NCBI GenBank assembly: GCA_024234975.1
Contig: JACKNH010000018.1
Span: 16,056 to 80,055, forward strand
Origin: Gammaproteobacteria bacterium
GTDB lineage: Bacteria > Pseudomonadota > Gammaproteobacteria > Ga0077536
DNA: 64,000 nt
Direction: 5' to 3'
A program made the position numbers and the translations under genes. This document shows positions 45,455-54,851 of this stretch, one piece after another. Under the pieces are notes generated by a model. The model was not told the origin of the DNA. It ran no database searches and saw only the letters and a list, made by a program, of their open reading frames with translations. Each line of letters begins with the position of its first letter. The first letter of the stretch is position 1.

Positions 45455-45943
45455 TCAGTTGCAGTAAGTGCGGACCTGCGCCTGGGCGTTCGCAATGGCC
45501 GCCCGATGCTGCTCCTCGCCAAGCACAACCCGATTGCCCTTGCTGTCGAGTTCGTAGACCCCGCGCGCCTGTTGATATCCACGCAATTGGTCGCGGGCTC
45601 TGGCACAGTTGCGTTGGCGCTCGGCCGCTTCCTCCGCGGCCTTGGCGCGCTGCTCGGTACGTTCCTGGCGCGACTGCTGCAAATCTTCGAGTAATTGCTG
45701 ACGACGGACGTTACGCAGGTCCGGCCCGGCGTCATTCGCATCTGTGGACGGCGCGCGGGCGGGCTTCAGCGTCCGCACATCACGCGCATCGGCCGGCGGC
45801 TTGTCGCCGAACGCAGTGTTACCGTCAGCGTCCTTCCATTGATAGACCTGCGCAGATGCGGGGAGTACCAGCGCCGTGGTCGATGCGAAAAACGCGAGAA
45901 GTCGCATTAATTTTCGGATGCCTGCGTCCTTGCCAGTCCTCAT
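45455..45943 (-). CDS. DUF4124 domain protein, periplasmic
   Basis: The 162-residue exported protein has a signal peptide (LLAFFASTTALVLPASAQ). A DUF4124 domain follows, with QVYQWKDADGNTAFGDKPP. A Gln/Arg/Glu-rich coiled-coil segment (about residues 75-120) and a short C-terminal tail complete it. DUF4124 proteins often sit in envelope or peptidoglycan contexts, with no defined activity. The ATG at 45943 overlaps the Nudix stop as ATGA and has GGAGGAG about eight bases upstream. It is chosen over the internal ATG at 45907. Confidence 0.85.
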   Translation of the reverse strand: MRTGKDAGIRKLMRLLAFFASTTALVLPASAQVYQWKDADGNTAFGDKPPADARDVRTLKPARAPSTDANDAGPDLRNVRRQQLLEDLQQSRQERTEQRAKAAEEAAERQRNCARARDQLRGYQQARGVYELDSKGNRVVLGEEQHRAAIANAQAQVRTYCN

Positions 45944-46386
45944 AGTCCCAACTCCTCCGCGAGATGTCCCCCGAGATCGGCCGCAGTCGCGAACACCCGA
46001 TAGATGCCACGCCGACCGGCGACCGCATCGACAATGCGGCTGCGCGAGGCGATGGTCATCGGCGCCGGCAGTGCCATTGGATTGCAGAACGCGAATTCGG
46101 CGATTTCATCGTCGGGCTGCCATGGGTGGCGATGGAGAACTTCGCCGTAGAACGCCATCACGAGGTCGTCCTGAAACGGCTTCGCATAAACACCGATCAG
46201 AGGCCCGGGTGCGATTTCGAAGCCGGTCTCCTCCCGCACTTCGCGCCGCAGTGCCTCGATGGGCGATTCATTCGGCTCAACGCGGCCACCGGGCGTCGTC
46301 CAGCGCTGCTCGCCGTAGGTGGTGCGCACGCACAGCACATGGCCGCGGTCGTCGAAGATGATGGCAAATGCGCCCAGCGTGGCCAC
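45940..46386 (-). CDS. Nudix hydrolase
   Basis: The 148-residue protein contains a complete Nudix box around residues 34-57: GRVEPNESPIEALRREVREE followed by TG, matching G-x5-E-x7-REV-x-E-E-x-G. Nudix enzymes hydrolyse nucleoside diphosphates linked to another group, such as oxidised nucleotides or ADP-ribose. It is the small single-domain type with a short C-terminal extension. It lies two bases after the alpha/beta hydrolase gene and overlaps the DUF4124 gene, indicating one operon. Substrate unknown. Confidence 0.9.
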   Translation of the reverse strand: MATLGAFAIIFDDRGHVLCVRTTYGEQRWTTPGGRVEPNESPIEALRREVREETGFEIAPGPLIGVYAKPFQDDLVMAFYGEVLHRHPWQPDDEIAEFAFCNPMALPAPMTIASRSRIVDAVAGRRGIYRVFATAADLGGHLAEELGL

Positions 46387-46388
46387 GG

Positions 46389-47168
46389 TCAGACGTCGCC
46401 GGTACGATCGAGAAAGTCGTTCAGCACTTCGAGAAATGCAGCGGGCTGCTCGGTATGCGGCAGGTGGCCGGCGGTCTCGATGGTGACGATGGAAGCGTCA
46501 GGAAAGTGGCTATGAATCGCCTCGTGATGCCGGGGGGAGACGGCCGGCGACTGACCGCCGCGGATGAACAGCGTCGGCGCGGTGAAGGTGGCGGCTGCGG
46601 TATCTGCAGGCATGCTCATCAGATCGGGCAGGGCGGCACGTATCGCAGGCAGGTTGACGCGCCAGCTGTAACGCCCGTCCTCGAACGCCAGGTTCTGCAG
46701 CAGAAACATGCGCAGAAACTGGTCTGGAATCCTCGCCTGCAGGAATGCGTCGGCTTCGCTGCGCTTTTCCAGGCTCGCCAGCGGTACACTCTCCATGGCG
46801 TCGATCAGATCGACGAAGCGCAACGGGTAATCGACCGGTGCGATGTCGACGACCACCAGTCGATCGATGAGGTCGGGTGCGGTCAATGCCACCCGCATTG
46901 CGGTTTTGCCGCCCATGCTGTGGCCGAGCAGCGTTGGCGATTCAAGACCGCGGTCCTGGATCAATTGCATCACGTCGTCGGCCATCACCGGGTAATTGAT
47001 GGTGTCGTCGTGAAACGAGCGGCCATGGTTGCGGGCATCAACACTCAGCACGTGATAGCGGTCGGCCAGCTTGTTGGCGACGGATTGCCAGTTCCGGCCG
47101 GAGCCGAACAGCCCGTGCAACATCACCAGCGGCGGCCCACTGCCGCGTTCGTCGACGTTCAGCGGCAA
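46389..47168 (-). CDS. Alpha/beta hydrolase, YbfF-like esterase
   Basis: The 259-residue protein has the oxyanion-hole motif MLHGLFGSGRNW, RNHGRS, the nucleophile elbow GHSMGG (Ser near residue 102), and a C-terminal catalytic His in AGHLPHTE. This pattern and length match the YbfF/acyl-CoA esterase group. It hydrolyses ester bonds; the natural substrate is not known. Its start overlaps the end of the second Nudix gene by ten bases. Confidence 0.92.
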   Translation of the reverse strand: MPLNVDERGSGPPLVMLHGLFGSGRNWQSVANKLADRYHVLSVDARNHGRSFHDDTINYPVMADDVMQLIQDRGLESPTLLGHSMGGKTAMRVALTAPDLIDRLVVVDIAPVDYPLRFVDLIDAMESVPLASLEKRSEADAFLQARIPDQFLRMFLLQNLAFEDGRYSWRVNLPAIRAALPDLMSMPADTAAATFTAPTLFIRGGQSPAVSPRHHEAIHSHFPDASIVTIETAGHLPHTEQPAAFLEVLNDFLDRTGDV

Positions 47169-47680
47169 GGCCTGGCCTCGTCTGCGGCACGCCGTACGCG
47201 CAATGCCTGGTCGAGAATATCCTTGTTCAGGCAGGTGCGCGGCCAGATGCCGAGCATATAGATGTTTTCGTCGGTGCCGGTCATCACGCTGTACTTGTGA
47301 AAATCGGCGGCACTGACCCAGTTCGACTGGGTGTGTTCGTGATTGAGCGTGACGTTGCCGGATAACCAGCGTATGTGAAACAGGTGAATCTCATAGACGC
47401 CACCGTAGAAGATGTCCCGGATGGGCGGCAGCGAGCGCACGATGTTGTATTGGCAATCGGTACCGATCTCTTCGGCGAGTTCGCGGACGATGCAATCGCG
47501 GGCCGTCTCTTTATCTTCCAGGTGGCCTGCCGGGAAGGCCCAGGTGCCGGGGCCGAGCACCGCACCGGCGCTGCGCTTGAGCAGTAGCAGGCAATTGGCC
47601 TGGTTCTCGATGACGGCAATGGCAAAACGCGCCTGGGGCGCGCTTTGCCAGTTTTTCACGATGGCTTCGGCAGCTGTCAT
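47159..47680 (-). CDS. Nudix hydrolase, second copy
   Basis: The 173-residue protein has a Nudix box GHLEDKETARDCIVRELAEE followed by IG (about residues 55-77) and a C-terminal strand-rich extension. The box keeps the core glutamates (REL-x-EE-x-G). Its N-terminus (MTAAEAIVKNWQSAP) is not a known extension. A GTG at 47686 gives two further residues. The ATG at 47680 is preferred, but neither start has a clear ribosome site. Substrate unknown. It heads the Nudix-esterase-Nudix-DUF4124 operon. Confidence 0.88.
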   Translation of the reverse strand: MTAAEAIVKNWQSAPQARFAIAVIENQANCLLLLKRSAGAVLGPGTWAFPAGHLEDKETARDCIVRELAEEIGTDCQYNIVRSLPPIRDIFYGGVYEIHLFHIRWLSGNVTLNHEHTQSNWVSAADFHKYSVMTGTDENIYMLGIWPRTCLNKDILDQALRVRRAADEARPCR

Positions 47681-47727
47681 GTCCACTGTGTCGTGCGGTA
47701 CTGGCCGGTGGTCAACCGGCGTCTGAC

Positions 47728-49368
47728 TCAGAGCAGGATATTGCGCATATCGCTCAGCGCTTCGCGCAGGTACTCGGTGAACATTGCGCCGGCCACACCG
47801 TCGACCACGCGGTGATCATATGACAGCGAGAACGGCAGCATCAGCCGCGGCACGAACTGGCCATTCTCCCAGACCGGTTTCATCGAGGAGCGCGACACGC
47901 CGAGAATCGCGACTTCCGGTGCGTTGACGATCGGCGTGAACTGCGTGCCGCCGACGCCGCCCAGGCTGGAAATCGTGAAGCAGCCACCGGACATGTCTTC
48001 CATGCTCAACTTGCGCGCGCGGGCTTTTTCGCTGGCGACGCCCAAATCACGTGCCAGATCGAACAAACCTTTCTTGTCCACGTCGCGAATCACCGGGACG
48101 ACCAGGCCATGCTCGGTGTTCACCGCCACGCCGATGTGGAAGTACTGCTTCAATATCAGCGATGCGCCATCCGGCGACAGTGATGAATTGAAATCGGGGT
48201 ACTTACGCAGCGCAGCCACGGCAGCCTTCATCAGGAATGCGATCATGGTCAGCTTCACGCCGGCCTTGTCCGCTTCCTTCTTCCTGGCGACACGGAAGGC
48301 CTCCAGATCGGTGATGTCGGCTTCGTTGAACTGGGTGACATGCGGCACCGTCAGCCAGTTGCGCGACATGTTCTGCCCGGTTGAACGTTTGATCTTGTTC
48401 AGCGCGCGGGTTTCGATCGGCCCGAACACCGAGAAGTCCACCGCCGGCATGGCCGGCAACGCGAACCCGCCGCCACTGGCAGCAGCAGCCGGCGCGGCGC
48501 CGCTGGTATGTGCCTGCACAATGCCTTTGACGTAGTTGTTCACGTCTTCGCGCTGAATACGGCCTTTGCGGCCGGTGCCGGGGACTGCGCCGATTTCTAC
48601 GCCAAGCTCGCGCGCGTGCTTGCGCACCGATGGGCTGGCATGGGCCGGCGTTCCCTTGGGCGCAGGTGCTGCCGGGGCGGCAGGCGCTGGTTTTGGCGCG
48701 GGTGCGGCAGCGGCTGAAGGGGCGGGCGCCGGTGCGGCCGGTGCGGGTGCCGGAGCAGCCACCGCCGCAGGTGCTGCCGCGCCACCACTGATGGTCGCCA
48801 GCACCGAACCTTTGGCCACGCGATCGCCGACCTTGACGCTGACTTCACCGATGGTGCCGCTGACAGGGCAGGGTACATCCATGGTCGCCTTGTCGCTTTC
48901 AAGCGTGACCACCGGGTCTTCGGCGTTCAGTGTATCGCCCGGTTTGATATGGACTTCAATGACCTCGACGCTGTCGAAGTCGCCGATATCCGGTACGACA
49001 ACCGGTTGTGAAGCTCCCGCGGCTGGCGCCGGGGCGGACTGTGCAGGCGCTGCCGGTGCGGCGGCGGGTGCTGCCACCGGAGCGGGCGCAGCTTCTGCGG
49101 TTGTCGGTGCGCTGGCCGTGTCGCCCGCCGCTTCGAGCAGTGCGATTAACGTGCCTTGCGAAACCTTGTCACCGACCTTGACCTTCAACTCCGCGATCCT
49201 GCCGGCGAACGGCGCCGGTATATCCATCGTCGCCTTGTCGCTTTCCAGTGTGAGTATGGGATCTTCCGCGGCGACGGTATCGCCCTGGGCCACCAATACA
49301 TCAATGACTTCGACCTCATTGAAATCACCGATATCCGGAACCGTAACTTCGCGCATTGCGTTTGCCAT
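47728..49368 (-). CDS. aceF: Pyruvate dehydrogenase E2 (dihydrolipoyl acetyltransferase)
   Basis: The 546-residue protein has two lipoyl domains at about residues 5-80 and 120-195. Each has the lipoylated lysine in ESDKATMDIP / ESDKATMDVP. Ala/Pro-rich linkers join them to a peripheral-subunit binding domain (about 245-285, SPSVRKHARELGV) and a catalytic domain. The end of the catalytic domain has SYDHRVVDG, the active His site. It transfers acetyl groups to CoA in the pyruvate dehydrogenase complex. It directly abuts aceE with no gap. Two lipoyl domains (not three) are a normal variant. No E3 (lpd) gene follows in the window. Confidence 0.96.
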   Translation of the reverse strand: MANAMREVTVPDIGDFNEVEVIDVLVAQGDTVAAEDPILTLESDKATMDIPAPFAGRIAELKVKVGDKVSQGTLIALLEAAGDTASAPTTAEAAPAPVAAPAAAPAAPAQSAPAPAAGASQPVVVPDIGDFDSVEVIEVHIKPGDTLNAEDPVVTLESDKATMDVPCPVSGTIGEVSVKVGDRVAKGSVLATISGGAAAPAAVAAPAPAPAAPAPAPSAAAAPAPKPAPAAPAAPAPKGTPAHASPSVRKHARELGVEIGAVPGTGRKGRIQREDVNNYVKGIVQAHTSGAAPAAAASGGGFALPAMPAVDFSVFGPIETRALNKIKRSTGQNMSRNWLTVPHVTQFNEADITDLEAFRVARKKEADKAGVKLTMIAFLMKAAVAALRKYPDFNSSLSPDGASLILKQYFHIGVAVNTEHGLVVPVIRDVDKKGLFDLARDLGVASEKARARKLSMEDMSGGCFTISSLGGVGGTQFTPIVNAPEVAILGVSRSSMKPVWENGQFVPRLMLPFSLSYDHRVVDGVAGAMFTEYLREALSDMRNILL

Positions 49369-52017
49369 TTAAACTGTAATCGGATTGGGTTTATCAGGAT
49401 TGATACCGTACTTCTTGATCGCTTCGGCGACCTTCTTCGCCGGTACCTTGCCGTCGTCTGCCAGCGCCTTGAGGGCGGCGACCGTGACGTAGTAGCGGTT
49501 GACCTCGAAGAATTCGCGCAGCTTCTCGCGCGTGTCGCTGCGGCCGAAACCGTCCGTGCCCAGCACGATGAAGCGCTGCGGAACGAACTCGCGGATACCG
49601 TCGGCGTACGCCTTCATATAGTCGGTCGCCGCAATCACCGGGCCGGCCTGATCCTTCAGACAGCTTTCGACGTAGGACAACTTGCGATTCTCCGTCGGGT
49701 GCAACATGTTCCAGCGTTCGCAATCCAGCCCTTCGCGGCGCAGCTGGTTGAAGCTGGGTGCACTCCACACGTTGGCGGTGATGCCCCAGTCCTGCTGCAA
49801 CAATTCCTGCGCGGCGATGACTTCGCGCAGAATCGTGCCCGAACCCATCAGCTGCACCTGAGCCTTTTTCTGCTCGCTCAGCAGGTACATGCCTTTGATG
49901 ATGCCTTCCTCCGCACCTGCCGGCATTTCCGGATGGGTGTAGTTTTCGTTCATCACCGTGAGGTAGTAGAAGACGTTTTCCTGGTTCTGCACCATGCGTT
50001 TCAGGCCGTCGTGGATGATCACGGCAAGTTCGAACGCGAACGTCGGGTCGTAGCTGATGCAATTGGGAATGGTCGCGGCGGCGAGATGGCTGTGGCCGTC
50101 CTCGTGCTGCAGGCCTTCACCATTCAGCGTGGTGCGACCGGCGGTGCCGCCGAGCAGGAAGCCGCGCGCCTGCATATCGCCGGCGGCCCAGGCGAGATCG
50201 CCGATGCGCTGGAAGCCGAACATAGAATAGAAGATGTAGAACGGAATCATCTGCAGGCCATGATTGGCATAACTGGTTGCCGCGGCAATCCAGGATGAAA
50301 TCGCGCCCGCTTCGTTGATGCCTTCCTCCAGGATCTGGCCCTTGGCGTCCTCGCGGTAATACATCAGTTCATCGTGATCGACCGGCTCATACAGCTGGCC
50401 GACACTGGAATAGATGCCCAGTTGACGGAACATGCCTTCCATACCGAAGGTACGCGCTTCGTCAGGTACGATCGGGACGATGCGATCCTTCAGTGACTTG
50501 TCGCGCAACAGCGCGGACAGGCAGCGCACGAAGGCCATGGTGGTGGAGATTTCGCGGTCGCCGCTGGCTTTCAGCAGCTGATCGAAAACCGAAAGTTCGG
50601 GCACCTTGAGTTCGTCGCCACGGCGGCGCCGGCTGGGCAGGAAACCGCCCATGGCCTGACTGCGCTGGCGGACATACTGCATTTCCGCGCTGTCATCGGC
50701 CGGCTTGTAGAACGGGGCCTTGGCGATCTCGGCGTCGGAGATCGGAATGCTGAACCGATCGCGGAATTTCTTCAGTGCTTCCTCACCCAGCTTTTTCTGC
50801 TGGTGCGAGGGGTTCTTGCCTTCGCCGGCTTCGCCCATGCCGTAACCCTTGACCGTCTTGGCCAGAATTACCGTGGGTTGGCCTTCATGCGTGGTCGCGG
50901 CATGGTAGGCGGCATAAATCTTGTGCGGGTCGTGGCCGCCGCGATTCAGGCGCCAGATGTCCTCGTCGGTCATGTTGGCGACCATTTCGCGCAGCTCGGG
51001 ATACTTGCCGAAGAACTGTTCGCGGACGTAGGCGCCATCCTTGGCCTTGAACGCCTGGTATTCGCCGTCGACGGCTTCTTCCATGCGCTTCTGCAGAATG
51101 CGTTTGCTGTCGCGGGCCAGCAGCGGATCCCAGTAGGAACCCCAGATCAGCTTGATGACATTCCAGCCGGTACCGCGGAAGTTGCCTTCGAGTTCCTGGA
51201 TGATCTTGCCGTTGCCGCGCACCGGGCCGTCCAGTCGCTGCAGGTTGCAGTTGATCACGAACACGAGGTTGTCGAGCTTTTCGCGCGCGGCCAGTGCGAT
51301 CGCGCCCTGCGATTCCGGCTCGTCCATTTCGCCGTCGCCCATGAACGCCCAGACCTTGCGGTTCTGTTTCGGAATCAGTCCGCGCGCTTCCATGTATTTC
51401 ATGAAGCGGGCCTGGTAGATCGCCATCAGCGGGCCGAGACCCATGGAGACGGTCGGGAACTGCCAGAAGTCCGGCATCAGCCAGGGATGCGGATAGGACG
51501 ACAAGCCGTTGGGTTCAACTTCGCGGCGGAAACGATGCAGGTCATCCTCGCTGAGAATGCCTTGCAGGAACGCCCGCGCATAAATGCCCGGCGCCGAGTG
51601 GCCCTGGAAGAACACCAGATCGCCGCCGAACTGGTCATTGCAACCGCGGAAGAAGTGGTTGTAGCCGACTTCGTATAACGTCGCCGCCGATGCGTAGGAT
51701 GCGATATGGCCACCCAGACCGTCGAATTCGCGGTTGGCCTGCACCACCATGGCCATGGCATTCCAGCGGTTGATGGAGCGGATGCGACGTTCCATGGCCG
51801 CATCGCCCGGTGAGCGGGCCTGGGCCTGGACTGGAATGGTATTCAGGTAGGCCGTGGTCGCGGTGAACGGATAATTGCCGCCGCGCCGACGGGTGGCGTC
51901 GATGAGCGTTTCGAGCAGGTAATGGGCCCGATCGACACCTTCGATCTCCAGAATCGCTTCCAGCGACTCAAGCCATTCCTGTGTCTCTTGCGGATCTATG
52001 TCTTCAAGCGCTGCCAT
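49369..52017 (-). CDS. aceE: Pyruvate dehydrogenase E1 component, homodimeric type
   Basis: The 882-residue protein is the TPP-dependent E1 of the pyruvate dehydrogenase complex. The TPP motif is GDGEMDEPESQGAIALA followed later by NCN. Other hallmarks are HHA-like conserved blocks in the N-terminal third, FYKPADDS near residue 440 and FYIFYSMFGFQRIGDL in the C-terminal half. The length and single-chain layout match the gammaproteobacterial AceE. It is upstream of aceF. No pdhR-type regulator lies beside it in the window. An in-frame start at 52017 has a weak ribosome site. Confidence 0.97.
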   Translation of the reverse strand: MAALEDIDPQETQEWLESLEAILEIEGVDRAHYLLETLIDATRRRGGNYPFTATTAYLNTIPVQAQARSPGDAAMERRIRSINRWNAMAMVVQANREFDGLGGHIASYASAATLYEVGYNHFFRGCNDQFGGDLVFFQGHSAPGIYARAFLQGILSEDDLHRFRREVEPNGLSSYPHPWLMPDFWQFPTVSMGLGPLMAIYQARFMKYMEARGLIPKQNRKVWAFMGDGEMDEPESQGAIALAAREKLDNLVFVINCNLQRLDGPVRGNGKIIQELEGNFRGTGWNVIKLIWGSYWDPLLARDSKRILQKRMEEAVDGEYQAFKAKDGAYVREQFFGKYPELREMVANMTDEDIWRLNRGGHDPHKIYAAYHAATTHEGQPTVILAKTVKGYGMGEAGEGKNPSHQQKKLGEEALKKFRDRFSIPISDAEIAKAPFYKPADDSAEMQYVRQRSQAMGGFLPSRRRRGDELKVPELSVFDQLLKASGDREISTTMAFVRCLSALLRDKSLKDRIVPIVPDEARTFGMEGMFRQLGIYSSVGQLYEPVDHDELMYYREDAKGQILEEGINEAGAISSWIAAATSYANHGLQMIPFYIFYSMFGFQRIGDLAWAAGDMQARGFLLGGTAGRTTLNGEGLQHEDGHSHLAAATIPNCISYDPTFAFELAVIIHDGLKRMVQNQENVFYYLTVMNENYTHPEMPAGAEEGIIKGMYLLSEQKKAQVQLMGSGTILREVIAAQELLQQDWGITANVWSAPSFNQLRREGLDCERWNMLHPTENRKLSYVESCLKDQAGPVIAATDYMKAYADGIREFVPQRFIVLGTDGFGRSDTREKLREFFEVNRYYVTVAALKALADDGKVPAKKVAEAIKKYGINPDKPNPITV

Positions 52018-52091
52018 GTGTATTCGATTTCACCGGTTAGTCATGGATTAGCAGGACAGACGGCATTTTCTGGGGCCGCCGCGAGCGCCGC

Positions 52092-52097
52092 ATTATA
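52092..52097 (-). promoter_or_regulatory. Possible -10 element upstream of aceE
   Basis: On the minus strand TATAAT (52092-52097) matches the sigma70 -10 consensus perfectly. It lies 75 bases before the aceE start. The expected -35 position is poor, so this promoter would need an activator or be a chance match. Confidence 0.35.
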
Positions 52098-52176
52098 CCT
52101 TCATTCAACCTGCGTTTGGGCTTACGAAAGCCGGGCTAACTGCCGCTTGCTGATGGTTTTTTCGCCACCCGCCTGA

Positions 52177-52195
52177 ATGCCCCAGCACGGGGCAT
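52177..52195 (-). terminator. Hairpin after HAD phosphatase gene
   Basis: ATGCCCC (52177-52183) and GGGGCAT (52189-52195) pair perfectly with a five-base AGCAC loop. It lies 30 bases downstream of the HAD gene on the minus strand. There is no T-tract, so it may be a weak or factor-dependent terminator. Confidence 0.4.
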
Positions 52196-52224
52196 ACTCG
52201 TGTTGCGCCGCGTCAGCGCGGGGA

Positions 52225-53109
52225 TCAGGCCAGGCCCTGGCTGCTACGGAAATCGAACCGCTCGCGCTCGAACAAAATGCGCGCGACGATCAAATCGAGT
52301 ATGGAGTGAACCCGCTGTTCCAGCAGTTGTCCGGCGCGGTAGTCCGCTGGTGCGAAATAATCGATACGGTTGGCATCGGCAAGCTCGCGGCAGGTGGCCA
52401 CCGTTTTGTCGTCATCGGGCTTGTGCACGGCGATGGCGAAGCCGCCGTACTTCTTGGTCACCGTCATGCACGGGACATCGGTCATGCCGTCGCCGATATA
52501 CAACATGTGTTCGAACGGAATGGGGCGGGCAGTCTCCGGCATGTAGTCGTTGATCGATTCACCCAGCCCTTCGCGGCCCTTGTTGATCTTGAACAGGTAC
52601 TGGGTCTTGCCGGTATCGTTGATTGCGATGGTCGGGAAGCGGGCGACTTCGTGATGATCGAAAAAATACTGCGAGGCGTAAATGCGCGTGAAGTGATCGC
52701 GGATGCTGATGCCGGCGAGAATTTCGTCCAACCCGGCGGAGATGATGTAGTGGCGGACTTCAACCTCGCCTTTTGATTTCGCCTTGACGTACTTGTTGAT
52801 GCGGGCGAACCATTCCTCGACACCTTTGAAATATTCAATGTCCCGCGCCAGCGAGCGTAATGCTTCGCGGCTGAGGTGTTTCTTGTTGGCCTCGATCTTT
52901 TCGATCAGCAGGCGCATGTAGGTGAGGATCTGGTCGCCACCGGTGGCTTTGACCTGACGTCCCACTTCATCCCAGAACTCCTGCGGGTCGAGGCCGAGCT
53001 CGGGCAGCACTGTGTATTCCTGCATGGGTTGCGGCGTCAGCGTGCCGTCAAAGTCATAGATCAATGCGAGAACATTCTGCGCGAACGGGGGTTTCTTGCG
53101 CGGCGCCAT
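52225..53109 (-). CDS. HAD-superfamily phosphatase (phosphoserine phosphatase-like)
   Basis: The 294-residue protein has the HAD motifs DFDGTLT (motif I, nucleophile Asp near residue 19), SAG (motif II region) and YIGDGMTDVP (motif IV). A helical cap sits between motifs I and II. Its lysine-rich insert KYVKAKSKGE is unusual. The overall length and motif pattern fit PSP-like or 'HAD family hydrolase' members of unproven substrate. It lies six bases after the MAPEG gene on the same strand. Confidence 0.88.
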   Translation of the reverse strand: MAPRKKPPFAQNVLALIYDFDGTLTPQPMQEYTVLPELGLDPQEFWDEVGRQVKATGGDQILTYMRLLIEKIEANKKHLSREALRSLARDIEYFKGVEEWFARINKYVKAKSKGEVEVRHYIISAGLDEILAGISIRDHFTRIYASQYFFDHHEVARFPTIAINDTGKTQYLFKINKGREGLGESINDYMPETARPIPFEHMLYIGDGMTDVPCMTVTKKYGGFAIAVHKPDDDKTVATCRELADANRIDYFAPADYRAGQLLEQRVHSILDLIVARILFERERFDFRSSQGLA

Positions 53110-53115
53110 GGCGTT

Positions 53116-53502
53116 TCAGACCAGCGAGTTCAGCAATGCGATGGCCAGCACCACCACGACCAGCCAGTTCAGGTGGGCGCCCGAGCGGTGCATGCGCGGG
53201 CCGATGAACGCCTGATTGATTCCCGAGACATGCATGACGCGCGCTATCACCATGACCAGGCCGCACAGGTGCAACAGCCAGGCAGTGCCGCCGCGCAGTT
53301 CGAGCAACAACATCAATACAAGCGTCAGCGGAACATTTTCCAACGCATTGCCGTGGGCGCGAACCGCGCGTTCCAGCGTGGAGTCATTACCGACGCCAAG
53401 GTAGCGATGCAACCGATGACGCAGGTAGGTGATGCGGACGGCAAGGCCGACCACGAGCAAGGCGACCAATGCGGCATACAGCGAAGTGACGGGCGCGAAC
53501 AT
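53116..53502 (-). CDS. MAPEG-family membrane protein
   Basis: The 128-residue protein has four hydrophobic helices and the MAPEG family pattern: a first-helix region YAALVALLVVGLAVRI, then VRAHGNALENVPLTLVL (ERAVRAHGNA is conserved), and RVMHVSGI near the third helix. Family members include glutathione transferases and leukotriene synthases; bacterial homologues are often uncharacterised. It sits six bases upstream of the HAD gene. No function can be assigned beyond membrane enzyme. Confidence 0.88.
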   Translation of the reverse strand: MFAPVTSLYAALVALLVVGLAVRITYLRHRLHRYLGVGNDSTLERAVRAHGNALENVPLTLVLMLLLELRGGTAWLLHLCGLVMVIARVMHVSGINQAFIGPRMHRSGAHLNWLVVVVLAIALLNSLV

Positions 53503-53583
53503 TTTGACGGGCTACTCCTGTCGCTGGGCGATGCTGACGCCCTGGGGCGCCGGCCGGAACGCCGGCAATTATACGCCAACGCG

Positions 53584-54270
53584 TCAGGACACAGCAGGCT
53601 CGAAGTGCCCGTCACGACAGGCTGCCAGCAGTGCCGGCAACGCATCATGCAGTGAAGGCCATACCGCGTGACAACGTTGCCGCAGCGAGGCATCCGGTTG
53701 CTTGAGGTCGGGCACCATCCATGCGCGCATACCCGCGGCCACCGCGCCGGTGATGCCGGCGGCGGAATCCTCGATGACGATGCAGGATCCGGGCGGCACA
53801 GCAATGCGCGATGCGGCGGCGAGAAAGATGTCCGGCGCCGGCTTGCCGCGGCTCACCTCGTCGCCGCCCACGAGCAGTGGAACGCTGGCATCCAGCCCAC
53901 CCGCGCGCAGACTGCGCCAGGCACGTTCACGTGGCGTCGATGTGGCGACCGCAAAGGGAATCTGGTGGGCCGTCAATTCCGCCAATGTGTCGTGGACACC
54001 GGGTTTGACCGGCAGGCCCTCCGCAGTGACCAACTGCTGCCAATGGGCCATGAAGTCGTTACGGAAATTGTCGGCGATGAACTTCGAACCCAGCAGGCTA
54101 CTGAGCGCAGTGAGCACATCCGGTCCCGGCAGTCCGATCAAATCGGCGTACTGGCTGTCTGTGATGCCGCAGCCCATCGTTGCCAGCGCGCGTCGCGAGG
54201 CTTCGCGGTAGACCGGCTCGGAATCGAGCAGCACCCCATCCATATCAAAGATGACGCCACCGACGGCCAT
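53584..54270 (-). CDS. HAD-IA phosphatase, beta-phosphoglucomutase/phosphatase-like
   Basis: The 228-residue protein starts with FDMDGVLLDSEP (motif I with DxDGV and the conserved DSEP that mark the HAD-IA subfamily). It has a helical cap (about residues 20-80), ATSTPRERA (motif II), RGKPAPDIFL (motif III Lys) and VIEDSAAGI (motif IV). Its members hydrolyse sugar phosphates, phosphoglycolate or similar compounds. It starts four bases after the LOG gene, so the genes are in one operon. Confidence 0.9.
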   Translation of the reverse strand: MAVGGVIFDMDGVLLDSEPVYREASRRALATMGCGITDSQYADLIGLPGPDVLTALSSLLGSKFIADNFRNDFMAHWQQLVTAEGLPVKPGVHDTLAELTAHQIPFAVATSTPRERAWRSLRAGGLDASVPLLVGGDEVSRGKPAPDIFLAAASRIAVPPGSCIVIEDSAAGITGAVAAGMRAWMVPDLKQPDASLRQRCHAVWPSLHDALPALLAACRDGHFEPAVS

Positions 54271-54274
54271 CGCT

Positions 54275-54850
54275 TCAGTCGGCCTGGGCTTGTTCGCGCA
54301 CGGCCACCAGCAGGCGGTCGATCACCCGGTCGGCATCGGAATCCACGATCAGGTGATCGATCTGATCGGGTCCCAGGTAACCCTGGGCGACGGTGTGTTC
54401 GAACAGGGTCAGCAGCGGCGCGAAATAGGCGTTGATATCCAGCAGTGCGACCGGCTTCGGGAGTTGTCCCAGCTGACGCCACGTCAGCACTTCAAACAGT
54501 TCGTCGTAGGTGCCCATGCCGCCGGGCAGGGTCAGGAATGCGTCCGCGCTGGCCATCATGTCGCCCTTGCGCTGAAACAGATCGCTGACCACACGCCGGT
54601 CGCGGACACCGGTGTGCTCTATCTCCTGGCTGCGCAGGTAGTCGGGGATGATCGAAATCACCTCGCCGCCGTGGGCAAGCGCCGCGTTCGCGACTTCACC
54701 CATCATGCCGACCTTGCCGCCACCGTAGACCATCGTGCAGCCCCGTACGGCGAGCAGCGTGCCGATGCGTCCGGCCGCCGCCATGTACGCGGGGTCAACG
54801 CCTGGACGGGCGCCGCAGAACACGCAGATTCGATAACTTCGTTCCGCCAT
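54275..54850 (-). CDS. LOG-family protein (TIGR00730)
   Basis: The 191-residue protein has a Rossmann-like fold and the LOG motif LPGGMGTYDELFEVLTW (PGGxGTxxE is the signature). The N-terminal CVFCGARPGVDPAY is also typical. LOG proteins hydrolyse nucleotide 5'-monophosphates, in plants releasing cytokinin bases; bacterial members are often nucleotide phosphoribohydrolases. The chosen start (54850) is one base after the upstream stop. The 32-residue N-terminal extension from 54946 is inside the neighbouring gene and is rejected. Confidence 0.9.
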   Translation of the reverse strand: MAERSYRICVFCGARPGVDPAYMAAAGRIGTLLAVRGCTMVYGGGKVGMMGEVANAALAHGGEVISIIPDYLRSQEIEHTGVRDRRVVSDLFQRKGDMMASADAFLTLPGGMGTYDELFEVLTWRQLGQLPKPVALLDINAYFAPLLTLFEHTVAQGYLGPDQIDHLIVDSDADRVIDRLLVAVREQAQAD

Positions 54851-54851
54851 G